DNA from: an uncultured Lachnospiraceae bacterium
GTDB lineage: Bacteria > Bacillota > Clostridia > Lachnospirales > Lachnospiraceae
Direction of reading: 5' to 3'
Length of the DNA: 64,000 bases
Assembly: GCA_947246015.1 (NCBI GenBank)
Contig: CAMXQE010000005.1
Coordinates: forward strand, 1 to 64,000
Positions 33,399 to 41,462 of the stretch are shown one piece after another; positions within the stretch are counted from its first letter, which is position 1; each line of letters starts with the position of its first letter. The notes under the pieces were generated by a model. It was given only the letters and a program-made list of their open reading frames with translations. It did no database searches and was not told the origin of the DNA. The translations under genes and the position numbers were made by a program.

Positions 33399-34337
33399 AT
33401 GTATCGGGTCAGACAGCAAATCGGGTGTACGGATGACATTATGGATTCCTGCAGAGGGAGAGATTACAGGGAGGAAACGGCCGTCAGGGTGGCAGTATTG
33501 GATACAGGAATCGGCAGGCACCCTGATTTTGAAGGAAGGATTGATGCATTTCGGGATTTTCTGCATAATGGAAGCGGCATTTATGATGACAGCGGGCATG
33601 GAACGCATGTGTCAGGCTGCATTGCAGGAAGCGGAAAAGCTTCGGGCGGCATGTATAAAGGTATCTGTCCTTATGCACATCTGATTGTAGGAAAGGTGTT
33701 GGATAAAAACGGCGATGGTAATATGGAGGATATGCGCCGGGGAATAGAATGGGTATTGGAGAACAGGAAGAGGTATCACATCCGTGTATTGAATATTTCC
33801 ATTGGAATCGGGCATATCGAAAATGAGGAGAAAATGCAGGAGCTGCTCCGGGCCGTGGATGAGGCATGGGAAGAAGGAATCGTGGTGGTCTGTGCGGCGG
33901 GTAACATGGGACCGGAGCCGATGACGATTTCTCCCCTCGGTTCCAGTAAGAAAGTGATTACCGTAGGCTGCCATGAGGGAGGATATTTTACAGGAAAACA
34001 TTCCCTGTGCGAAGATTATTCGGGACGCGGTCCGTCGCCTTTTGCGGTGAAGAAGCCGGATGTAGTGGCTCCGGGAACGGATATCGTTTCCTGCAATGTG
34101 GCATGCAGGACTGTTTTCCGCGGTTATAAAAACGCCTATGTGAAGAAGAGCGGCACATCCATGGCGACTCCGATTGTTTCCGGTGCGGCAGCTTTGCTGC
34201 TGCAGAAATATCCGGAACTTTCCAATGAACAGGTGAAGCGGAAAATTAATTACAGTGCGACGGATATGCGGGAGCCGTGGACAAAGCAGGGGTGGGGAAT
34301 GATAAATATCAACCGGCTGATTCAAATTGTGTATTGA
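33399..34337 (+). CDS. Intracellular subtilisin-like serine protease (S8)
   Basis: 312 residues with the catalytic triad in order: Asp in VAVLDTGIGRHPD, His in DSGHGTHVSG and Ser in KSGTSMATPIVSGAA; the oxyanion Asn is in CAAGNMGP. There is no signal peptide and no inhibitor-type prodomain, so it resembles the intracellular subtilases (IspA or AprX-like). The N-terminus (VRQQIGCTDDIM) fits the usual lead-in to the catalytic domain, which supports the start at 33399. The start codon lies immediately after a hairpin. It follows the unknown cluster by 66 bases, and a separate promoter for the next operon overlaps its stop codon. Confidence 0.92.
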   Translation: MYRVRQQIGCTDDIMDSCRGRDYREETAVRVAVLDTGIGRHPDFEGRIDAFRDFLHNGSGIYDDSGHGTHVSGCIAGSGKASGGMYKGICPYAHLIVGKVLDKNGDGNMEDMRRGIEWVLENRKRYHIRVLNISIGIGHIENEEKMQELLRAVDEAWEEGIVVVCAAGNMGPEPMTISPLGSSKKVITVGCHEGGYFTGKHSLCEDYSGRGPSPFAVKKPDVVAPGTDIVSCNVACRTVFRGYKNAYVKKSGTSMATPIVSGAAALLLQKYPELSNEQVKRKINYSATDMREPWTKQGWGMININRLIQIVY

Positions 34338-34368
34338 CACAAATCGTATGATTGTATACAATAATACG
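34334..34368 (+). promoter_or_regulatory. Citrate synthase operon promoter with palindromic operator
   Basis: TTGACA (34334-34339), a 17-base spacer and TACAAT (34357-34362). The perfect palindrome ATTGTATACAAT (34351-34362) covers the -10 box and is extended by CGTAT (34345) and ATACG (34364-34368) to a 24-base near-palindrome. The core is of the TTGTnnACAA type bound by FadR/FCD-class GntR repressors, one of which is encoded in this operon. Confidence 0.75.
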
Positions 34369-34446
34369 TAGCAATTACTGCTTAGGGAATGTGCAGCAGT
34401 TTATTGTATGTGTATTTGCCGGTGCAGACGGCAGAGGGAGGCAGTC

Positions 34447-35874
34447 ATGAAAGAGAATAATACCTTTGAGAATCGTCCGGTGACGATGAACGAGAAGAAC
34501 AATCTGCTGGAAATTGAGGAACATATGTATATTTTGGATGATGTGGAAAAGCCGAATGTTTTCCGCAACATGTTCCCTTATTCGGAAATACCGAAGATTC
34601 CGTTCAATGACAGAATCGTTCCGCATAATATGCCGAAAGAAATCTGGATTACGGATACGACGTTCCGGGACGGACAGCAGTCAAGGGCGCCGTATACAAC
34701 GGAACAGATTGTAACGATATATGATTATCTGCATAAGCTGGGAGGCCCGAACGGGATGATTCGTGCCAGCGAGTTCTTTTTATACAGCAGAAAGGACCGG
34801 GATGCAGTTTATAAGTGTATGGAGCGGGGATATGAGTTTCCGGAAGTGACCAGCTGGATTCGGGCAAGTAAAGAAGATTTTAAGCTGGTGAAAGAAATCG
34901 GAATGAAGGAGACAGGAATCCTCGTAAGCTGTTCGGACTACCATATTTTCCTGAAACTGAAGATGACAAGAAGGCAGGCAATGGAGCATTATCTGAGTGT
35001 AATCCGTGACTGTCTGGAGGAGGGTATCAGTCCGCGCTGTCATTTGGAGGATATTACAAGGGCGGATATCTATGGTTATGTAGTGCCGTTTTGTCTGGAG
35101 CTGATGAAGCTGATGGAGGAGTACAGGATACCGATTAAAGTACGGGCCTGTGATACGATGGGATACGGTGTAAACTATGCAGGCGCGGTTATCCCCAGAA
35201 GCGTACAGGGAATTATTTATGCGATACATACCCATGCGGGCGTTCCGCATTCCCTGATTGAATGGCATGGACACAATGATTTTTATAAGGCGGTGTCCAA
35301 TTCCACTACAGCATGGCTGTATGGTTGTTCCGGCGTAAATACTTCTCTTTTTGGAATCGGAGAGAGGACAGGCAATACACCGCTGGAGGCAATGATATTT
35401 GAGTACGCACAGCTGAAGGGCAGTCTGAATGGCATGGATACGACAGTGATTACCGAACTGGCGGATTATTACGAAAAAGAAATCGGTTATCAGATTCCGC
35501 CCAGAACGCCTTTCGTGGGGAAAAATTTCAATGTGACAAGAGCGGGAATTCATGCGGACGGACTATTGAAAAATGAAGAGATTTATAATATATTTGATAC
35601 AGAGAAATTCCTGAATCGTCCGGTGCTGTGTGCGGTAAGCAATACTTCCGGTCTGGCCGGCATTGCCCACTGGATGAATACATATTATAAGCTGAAAGGA
35701 GACAGGCAGCTGGATAAAAACTCCGAGTTGGTACAGGAGGTGAAGAAGTGGGTAGATGCGGAGTATGCTTCCGGGAGAGTAACAGTGCTGACGGATGAAG
35801 AACTGGTTGCGGAAATTGACAGGATATGTGAAAAGCTGGGAGTGGAGGACAGTTTGCATCAGATTTTGGAATAG
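34447..35874 (+). CDS. Probable Re-citrate synthase (HMGL/isopropylmalate-synthase superfamily)
   Basis: 475 residues of the DRE-TIM superfamily: WITDTTFRDGQQSRAPY at the start of the barrel, EWHGHNDFYKAVSN with metal-binding histidines, and GIGERTGNTPLEA. The pattern fits proteins annotated as isopropylmalate or homocitrate synthase that act as Re-citrate synthase in clostridia lacking Si-citrate synthase, as shown first in C. kluyveri. Support comes from context: the same strand encodes isocitrate dehydrogenase two genes on. No leucine genes are adjacent. The start at 34447 has GGGAGG upstream; the longer frame from 34408 runs through that site. A homocitrate or citramalate activity remains possible. 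Confidence 0.8.
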   Translation: MKENNTFENRPVTMNEKNNLLEIEEHMYILDDVEKPNVFRNMFPYSEIPKIPFNDRIVPHNMPKEIWITDTTFRDGQQSRAPYTTEQIVTIYDYLHKLGGPNGMIRASEFFLYSRKDRDAVYKCMERGYEFPEVTSWIRASKEDFKLVKEIGMKETGILVSCSDYHIFLKLKMTRRQAMEHYLSVIRDCLEEGISPRCHLEDITRADIYGYVVPFCLELMKLMEEYRIPIKVRACDTMGYGVNYAGAVIPRSVQGIIYAIHTHAGVPHSLIEWHGHNDFYKAVSNSTTAWLYGCSGVNTSLFGIGERTGNTPLEAMIFEYAQLKGSLNGMDTTVITELADYYEKEIGYQIPPRTPFVGKNFNVTRAGIHADGLLKNEEIYNIFDTEKFLNRPVLCAVSNTSGLAGIAHWMNTYYKLKGDRQLDKNSELVQEVKKWVDAEYASGRVTVLTDEELVAEIDRICEKLGVEDSLHQILE

Positions 35875-35889
35875 AGGTTAGGAAAAGAA

Positions 35890-36588
35890 ATGGGAAGTTA
35901 TGATGTAAAACAGGAAGTGAATGACAAATATTCCCTGAGGGGACGTGTCTTTAATAAGATTCGGGAGGATATCTTAAGCGGTAAGTATAAGGAACATGAA
36001 GAGCTGCGGGAGGTAGCCATCGGTGAAGAGCTGGGAGTCAGCCGCACTCCGGTAAGGGAGGCATTCCGGCAGTTAGAGCTGGAAGGACTGATTCAGATTG
36101 TGCCGAATAAAGGGGCATATGTGACAGGCATAACGGCGAAGGATGTAGAAGATATTTATATGATTCGCTCCAAGCTGGAAGGACTGTGTGCCAGATGGGC
36201 GACTGACCATATTACGGAAGAACAGCTGGAAGAACTGGAAGAAAATGTATATCTTGCGGATTTCCACGCGCAGAAAGGACATTTGGACCAGATGGCGGAA
36301 TTAGATAACCGTTTCCACCAGATTCTTTACGAATCCTGCGACAGCAAACAGCTGGCACGCCTGTTGGTTGATTTCCATGAATATGTACTGCGGGTAAGGA
36401 GGAAGACCCTCTCCAACGGCGGCAGGGGAAAGGTATCCAACGACGAGCACCGTCAGATTATGGAGGCAATCAAAGCCAAAGACAAAGACCGGGCGGAAAT
36501 CCTAGCACATGAGCATATTGTCAATGCATACGACAATATGGTGAAAAACGGATTGTACGAGATTTATGACAAAGCGGAACCGGAATAA
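35890..36588 (+). CDS. GntR-family regulator, FadR/FCD type
   Basis: 232 residues. The winged helix (about 17-85; [40 protein letters not shown]) is followed by an all-helical FCD ligand domain (about 95-220) with the usual acidic and His residues ([21 protein letters not shown]) that bind metal and organic acids. It lies 15 bases after the citrate synthase gene, in the same transcript. It probably represses its own operon through the palindrome at 34345-34368, with a TCA-type acid as likely effector; this is inference. Confidence 0.9.
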   Translation: MGSYDVKQEVNDKYSLRGRVFNKIREDILSGKYKEHEELREVAIGEELGVSRTPVREAFRQLELEGLIQIVPNKGAYVTGITAKDVEDIYMIRSKLEGLCARWATDHITEEQLEELEENVYLADFHAQKGHLDQMAELDNRFHQILYESCDSKQLARLLVDFHEYVLRVRRKTLSNGGRGKVSNDEHRQIMEAIKAKDKDRAEILAHEHIVNAYDNMVKNGLYEIYDKAEPE

Positions 36589-36589
36589 A

Positions 36590-36802
36590 AATCAAAAACA
36601 GCAGAAGCCCGGCCAGCCCCAGAAAACTTACGGATGCAAAGCAGCCGGAAGTTCTTTTGCTAAAAAAGGGGCTGGAAGGGCGGATGCGGAACTGGAATCA
36701 AAAACAGCAGAAGCCCGGCCAGCCCCCCAGAAAACTTACGGATGCAAAGCAGCCGGAAGTTCTTCTGCTAAGAAGGGGCAGGCAGGGCGGATGCGGAACT
36801 GG
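36590..36802 (+). repeat. Two tandem 106/107-base copies between gntR and icd
   Basis: Copy 1 is 36590-36695 and copy 2 is 36696-36802, differing at a handful of positions. Each contains a stem with CCAGCCCC on the left and GGGGCTGG (GGGGCAGG in copy 2) on the right, and an inner AGAAAACTT/AAGTTCTT stem. The unit ends in GCGGAACTGGAAT, a copy of the last codons of gntR (GCGGAACCGGAAT), and a third partial end-copy follows at 36811. Confidence 0.85.
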
Positions 36803-36835
36803 AATAAAAAGCGGAACTGGAATAGGAGAATAAAA

Positions 36836-38041
36836 ATGGATAAGATTAAGATGATAACTCCCCTTGTGGAGATGGACGGAGATGAGATGACAAGGATTCT
36901 CTGGCAGATGATAAAGGATGAACTGTTGACACCTTTTATCGATTTAAAGACGGAATATTACGATTTAGGTCTGGCGCACCGCAATGAGACGAACGACCAG
37001 GTAACGATAGATTCCGCAGAGGCGACGAAGAAATACGGCGTTGCCGTAAAGTGCGCGACCATTACACCCAATGCGGCGCGTATGACAGAATATAATCTGA
37101 AGGAAATGTGGAAGAGTCCCAATGGAACAATCCGGGCGATTCTGGATGGAACAGTATTCCGTGCCCCGATTAAAGTAAAAGGAATCGATCCCTGCGTAAA
37201 GAATTGGGAAAAGCCCATTACCATTGCCCGTCACGCTTACGGGGACATTTACAAGAATGTGGAAATCAAAGTTCCCGGAGCAGGGAAAGCGGAGTTGGTC
37301 TATACCGCAGAGGACGGGACTGTTACGAAAGAAACCATCCATGAGTTCCAAACATCCGGCATTATTCAGGGAGTACATAATACGGATGATTCCATCAGCA
37401 GTTTTGCTAAAGCATGTTTTAACTATGCGCTGGATACGAAGCAGGATTTATGGTTCGGGGCAAAGGATACAATCTCCAAGAAGTACGACCATAATTTTAA
37501 GGATATTTTCCAGGAGATTTATGATGCGGAATATAAAGAACGGTTCGAGGCAGCCGGAATCGAATATTTTTACAGCCTGATTGACGATATTGTAGCCCGC
37601 GTAATGAAAGCGAAGGGCGGATTTATCTGGGCCTGCAAGAATTATGACGGGGATGTGATGAGCGATATGGTATCATCCGCTTTCGGCTCCCTTGCCATGA
37701 TGACATCTGTTTTGGTATCACCTACAGGGGTATATGAGTATGAAGCAGCCCACGGAACGGTACAGAGACATTACTACAAGCATTTAAAAGGCGAGGAAAC
37801 CTCGACTAATTCAGTTGCTACCATTTTTGCATGGACAGGCGCACTGCGTAAGAGGGGAGAACTGGACGGTATCACAGAACTGGCGGAGTTTGCGGATAAG
37901 CTGGAAAAAGCCACGCTGGATACGATTGAATCAGGCAGGATGACAAAGGATTTGGCACTGATTACTTCGCTGGAGAATGTGACGGCATTAAACAGCGCGG
38001 ATTTTATCAGGGAAATCAGGAAGACCCTGGAGGCTATGTAG
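36836..38041 (+). CDS. icd: Isocitrate dehydrogenase (NADP+), eukaryotic-like type
   Basis: 401 residues. It oxidises isocitrate to 2-oxoglutarate with NADP. The N-terminus [21 protein letters not shown], the substrate motif [18 protein letters not shown] and [20 protein letters not shown] match the dimeric type related to mitochondrial enzymes, not the E. coli type. The start at 36836 follows AGGAGAA; the frame is open back to 36566 through the tandem repeat, but that part is not conserved protein. With Re-citrate synthase it forms the oxidative branch that supplies glutamate; aconitase is not in the window. Confidence 0.95.
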   Translation: MDKIKMITPLVEMDGDEMTRILWQMIKDELLTPFIDLKTEYYDLGLAHRNETNDQVTIDSAEATKKYGVAVKCATITPNAARMTEYNLKEMWKSPNGTIRAILDGTVFRAPIKVKGIDPCVKNWEKPITIARHAYGDIYKNVEIKVPGAGKAELVYTAEDGTVTKETIHEFQTSGIIQGVHNTDDSISSFAKACFNYALDTKQDLWFGAKDTISKKYDHNFKDIFQEIYDAEYKERFEAAGIEYFYSLIDDIVARVMKAKGGFIWACKNYDGDVMSDMVSSAFGSLAMMTSVLVSPTGVYEYEAAHGTVQRHYYKHLKGEETSTNSVATIFAWTGALRKRGELDGITELAEFADKLEKATLDTIESGRMTKDLALITSLENVTALNSADFIREIRKTLEAM

Positions 38042-38091
38042 GATTTGACTCGGATTGTTTTGCAGTTCCATGGACGAGAAGCAATTTCCGG

Positions 38092-38120
38092 TAGACAAAT
38101 TTCCATGCAGCTGATATCAT
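38092..38120 (+). promoter_or_regulatory. Promoter of the hybrid histidine kinase gene
   Basis: TAGACA at 38092-38097, a 17-base spacer and TATCAT at 38115-38120. Confidence 0.5.
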
Positions 38121-38174
38121 AAAAGTGTGTGAAACTTATGAAAAAACGGATAATTTTGTGCATGGTGATAAGGG

Positions 38175-41045
38175 ATGATAAGTGCTGCGTTTTTAGGACT
38201 TGAAATTGCTGGTATTGGTATTATTATTATTGCATTAGTACTTCTGCTTAAAGGGGACGGCTCCAGAGAGCAGAAGTTAATGCAATATTTTTTGATGGGG
38301 TCGTTAATCCAGAATGTGGGATATCTGCTGGAACTGACTGCGCCTGTATTAGAGGCTGCGGTTGTGGCTGTTAAGGTGCAGTATCTGGGTTCATTGATTA
38401 TTCCAATCACGTATTGCCATTTCATGTTCAGTTACTGTTTTGAAAAGGCTCCGGAAAAAATTTTAAAGATTTTGAAAATCATTGACTTTTTTATTTTGGG
38501 GCTTGTTTTCACATGTGATTTACATAAGTTTTATTATCGTGGGATAGAGTGGATGGTAACGGCGGACGGGCACGGTTATCTGAGTCTGGATTACGGACCG
38601 GGGTATTGGATTTTTATGCTCTGCGGGTCGATTGTGCCTTATGCGCTGTCCCTGTATGCATTGATTCGTGTCTGCATCAGGAAACCGGAGTATGCCAGGG
38701 ACAGGAGATATAAACTGATACTGGTGCTTTCCAGCCTTCCGGTAGGAGCGCTTTGCGTTTATTCCATGAAGCTGGCCTATGCGTACGACTTCACTCCGGT
38801 GGTGTTGGGAATGGTACTTTCGGGTGTGGTAATTCTGATATGGAGCCGGAAAGTTTATGATTTTGGCAGTCTGGCTGCGGGAATCCTGCTTGACGGCATG
38901 AGCGACGGGGTGATTGCACTGGACGAGCAGAAACGGATTGTCAGCTACAATCCGGCGGCAGGCGGAATTTTTAAGGAACTGGGCATCCGGATGATAGGAA
39001 AGCATGTAGAAGAGCTGGAAGGATTTCCGAAGGAATTGCCGGGCGGGGATGTGCGGGAGGAATTTAGCCTGAACGGCTTTTTCTATCAGGGGCATGTAAA
39101 GCGGATTTTAGACGGATTCGGGAAGCATAAGGGGTATGTGGTCCTTATTCTGGATGTGACGGAGACGAGGAACTATATCGAAGAGATTAAGCGGGTGCGG
39201 GAACAGGCGGAGCAGGCCAATCGTGCAAAAAGCGAGTTTTTGGCTAATATGTCCCATGAAATCAGGACGCCTATGAATGCCATTGTGGGATTAAGCGATG
39301 TAATCATGGAGGAGAGCAGGGGACGGAAGGTGTACGAATACGCCTGCGATATCAAATCCTCTTCCCGGAATCTTCTGGCCCTGATTAATGACATTCTTGA
39401 TTTGTCCAAGGTGGAAGCGGGGCGGATGGAGCTGGTAATGGCGGAATATCATGTAAAGTCCCTTGTGAACGAGGTACTGAACATGATGGATGTAGTGGCT
39501 TCCCAGCATGGCCTCATGATGGAAAGTGAGTTCGATATGTCTATTCCGTGCCGGTATCTGGGCGATGAAGGCAGGCTGAAGCAGATTCTGATTAATATTT
39601 TGAATAATGCGATTAAGTTTACCAGGGAGGGGCATGTCGGGATTTCCGTTGCAGGTGAGCGGGGGGATACGGAAGATATGGAGTGGCTTTCGTTCCGGAT
39701 TGAGGATACCGGCTGCGGCATCCGGCAGGAAGACCTTGAGGGAATATTTGAGAATTTCAGACAGGTGGATTCCAAGAGGAACCGGAGTGTGGAAGGGACA
39801 GGGCTTGGTCTTTCCATTACCAAACATCTGGTGGAACTGATGCAGGGAACGATTACTGTGGAGAGCGTGTATGGCGAGGGCACTACATTTACCGTGAAAA
39901 TTCCGCAGAAGATAGTGGATTCCCGGCCTCTATCCGAAGTCCCGGAGATGGCTGTCAGGCAAGAGGAGAGGCTGATGCCGTTCATCGCGCAGGGGTATGA
40001 AGTCCTGGTGGTAGACGATAACATGATAAACCGGAAAGTGGCAAGAATCTTTCTGCAGTCCTATGGTTTGGAAGTGGACGAGGCCGACTGCGGCCCGGAG
40101 GCGATAAAGCGTGTCAGGGAAAAGCTCTACGGGATTATTTTTATGGACCATATGATGCCGAAGATGGATGGAATCGAGACCGTACAGATTATCAGGAAGG
40201 AATGCGGCGAGAACGGAACACGTCCGGTGATTATCGGGCTGACCGCCAATGCCATGGAGGGAGTCCGGGAAAGTTTTCTGGCAAACGGATTTCAGGATTT
40301 CATTACCAAGCCGTTAGACAGACGGCCGCTGCATGAGGCTCTGCTGCGATGGATACCGGAGGAAAAGAGGAAGCCGAGTGAAGCATGGGCGGATGTCCGG
40401 CGGGAGGACGGTGCCCGGCATACGGAATTGAAAGATATTTTTATCGAAGGAATTGATACGGATGAAGTGGCTGGGCGTTATTCCGGCGGAGTCGAAGAAT
40501 ATCAGGAACTTTTGAGTCTGTATTGCCTGGACGGAAAACGTAAGCTTAAAATTCTGCGGGAACTGTGGGAGAAACGGGATTACCGGACTTATGGCATCGA
40601 GGTACACGCATTGAAGAGCGCTTCCGCCAACATAGGCGCCATGAAAATTTCGAACAGCGCAAGGGAGCAGGAAGGGGCAGTGAACAGGGGGGATGTGACA
40701 TTTGTGGACAGTCATGTGTCTCTGCTGCTTGCAGATTATGAAGAACAGATAAATCATATCAGCCGTTTTTTGGAAAAAGAGCGGAAAGCGGGCTCAGGGG
40801 AAGAAAAAAGCGCGGATATGGAAAAGGCGGATCTACTGCGCGAAGTCAGGGAAGCGCTGGACAGTCTGGAAAATTTCCGTGCGAAGGAATGTGCCGGCAG
40901 GATAGAGGATATTCTGCGATACCGGCTGGAAGCCGGTACGGAAGAAAAGCTCAGGGAGATACAGGAGCAGCTTAAATTATATGAGGACGATGCCGCGGAG
41001 GGGCTGCTGCGGGATTTGATAGAACAAATTGAGAAAGTAGTGTGA
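38175..41045 (+). CDS. Hybrid sensor histidine kinase with 7TM sensor, PAS, receiver and HPt domains
   Basis: 956 residues. The first 225 hold about seven membrane segments of the histidine-kinase 7TM type. A PAS domain follows (about 235-345), then HisKA with H361 in NMSHEIRTP, an HATPase with NILNNAIKF, DTGCGI and GTGLGLSI boxes, a receiver with phospho-acceptor D658 in FMDHMMP, and an HPt domain with H811 in VHALKSASANIG. It thus carries a full internal phosphorelay. The C-terminal 100 residues form a second helical segment. The ribosome binding site AAGGG is close. A stand-alone receiver follows after 29 bases and is its probable partner. The signal is unknown. Confidence 0.95.
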   Translation: MISAAFLGLEIAGIGIIIIALVLLLKGDGSREQKLMQYFLMGSLIQNVGYLLELTAPVLEAAVVAVKVQYLGSLIIPITYCHFMFSYCFEKAPEKILKILKIIDFFILGLVFTCDLHKFYYRGIEWMVTADGHGYLSLDYGPGYWIFMLCGSIVPYALSLYALIRVCIRKPEYARDRRYKLILVLSSLPVGALCVYSMKLAYAYDFTPVVLGMVLSGVVILIWSRKVYDFGSLAAGILLDGMSDGVIALDEQKRIVSYNPAAGGIFKELGIRMIGKHVEELEGFPKELPGGDVREEFSLNGFFYQGHVKRILDGFGKHKGYVVLILDVTETRNYIEEIKRVREQAEQANRAKSEFLANMSHEIRTPMNAIVGLSDVIMEESRGRKVYEYACDIKSSSRNLLALINDILDLSKVEAGRMELVMAEYHVKSLVNEVLNMMDVVASQHGLMMESEFDMSIPCRYLGDEGRLKQILINILNNAIKFTREGHVGISVAGERGDTEDMEWLSFRIEDTGCGIRQEDLEGIFENFRQVDSKRNRSVEGTGLGLSITKHLVELMQGTITVESVYGEGTTFTVKIPQKIVDSRPLSEVPEMAVRQEERLMPFIAQGYEVLVVDDNMINRKVARIFLQSYGLEVDEADCGPEAIKRVREKLYGIIFMDHMMPKMDGIETVQIIRKECGENGTRPVIIGLTANAMEGVRESFLANGFQDFITKPLDRRPLHEALLRWIPEEKRKPSEAWADVRREDGARHTELKDIFIEGIDTDEVAGRYSGGVEEYQELLSLYCLDGKRKLKILRELWEKRDYRTYGIEVHALKSASANIGAMKISNSAREQEGAVNRGDVTFVDSHVSLLLADYEEQINHISRFLEKERKAGSGEEKSADMEKADLLREVREALDSLENFRAKECAGRIEDILRYRLEAGTEEKLREIQEQLKLYEDDAAEGLLRDLIEQIEKVV

Positions 41046-41074
41046 AATGGATGCAAAGGCAGGAGGAATAACAA

Positions 41075-41449
41075 ATGAGAGATAAATTACAGATACTGGC
41101 TGTGGATGATAACAGTATCAGTCTGGCTACGATTGAGCAGGAGCTGAAGGGGGTATATGAGGTCATTCCCATCAACTCCGGCATACGTGCGCTCCAATAT
41201 CTGCAAAAGGAAAAACCGGATTTGATTCTTTTGGATTATCAGATGGCATTGATGGACGGTATCGAGACTTTGAAGGCAATCCGTAAAATGGAGGACTGCC
41301 GGGAAATCCCGGTCATTATGATTACATCAAATCAGGAAAAGGAGACCGTTTTGGAAGGGTCCAAACTCGGTATTTACGACTATGTACTCAAACCTTTCAA
41401 CACGCAGGACCTGCATGAGAGAATCGACCGTGTTTTTAAAGGGAAATAG
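41075..41449 (+). CDS. Stand-alone response-regulator receiver (CheY-like)
   Basis: 124 residues, a single receiver domain with acidic pair VDDN at about 9-12, the phospho-acceptor Asp in LILLDYQM (about 54), Thr in MITSN and Lys in VLKPF. There is no output domain. A co-operonic hybrid kinase with an HPt domain lies upstream, so it may take phosphate from H811 or serve as a phosphate sink. The ribosome binding site AGGAGGAA is strong. Confidence 0.93.
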   Translation: MRDKLQILAVDDNSISLATIEQELKGVYEVIPINSGIRALQYLQKEKPDLILLDYQMALMDGIETLKAIRKMEDCREIPVIMITSNQEKETVLEGSKLGIYDYVLKPFNTQDLHERIDRVFKGK

Positions 41450-41462
41450 GCGGGGTATCTGA

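Noticed and set aside
36566-36835. N-terminal extension of icd through the tandem repeat
   Set aside because: The family N-terminus begins at 36836 behind AGGAG; the extension is translated repeat and overlaps gntR.
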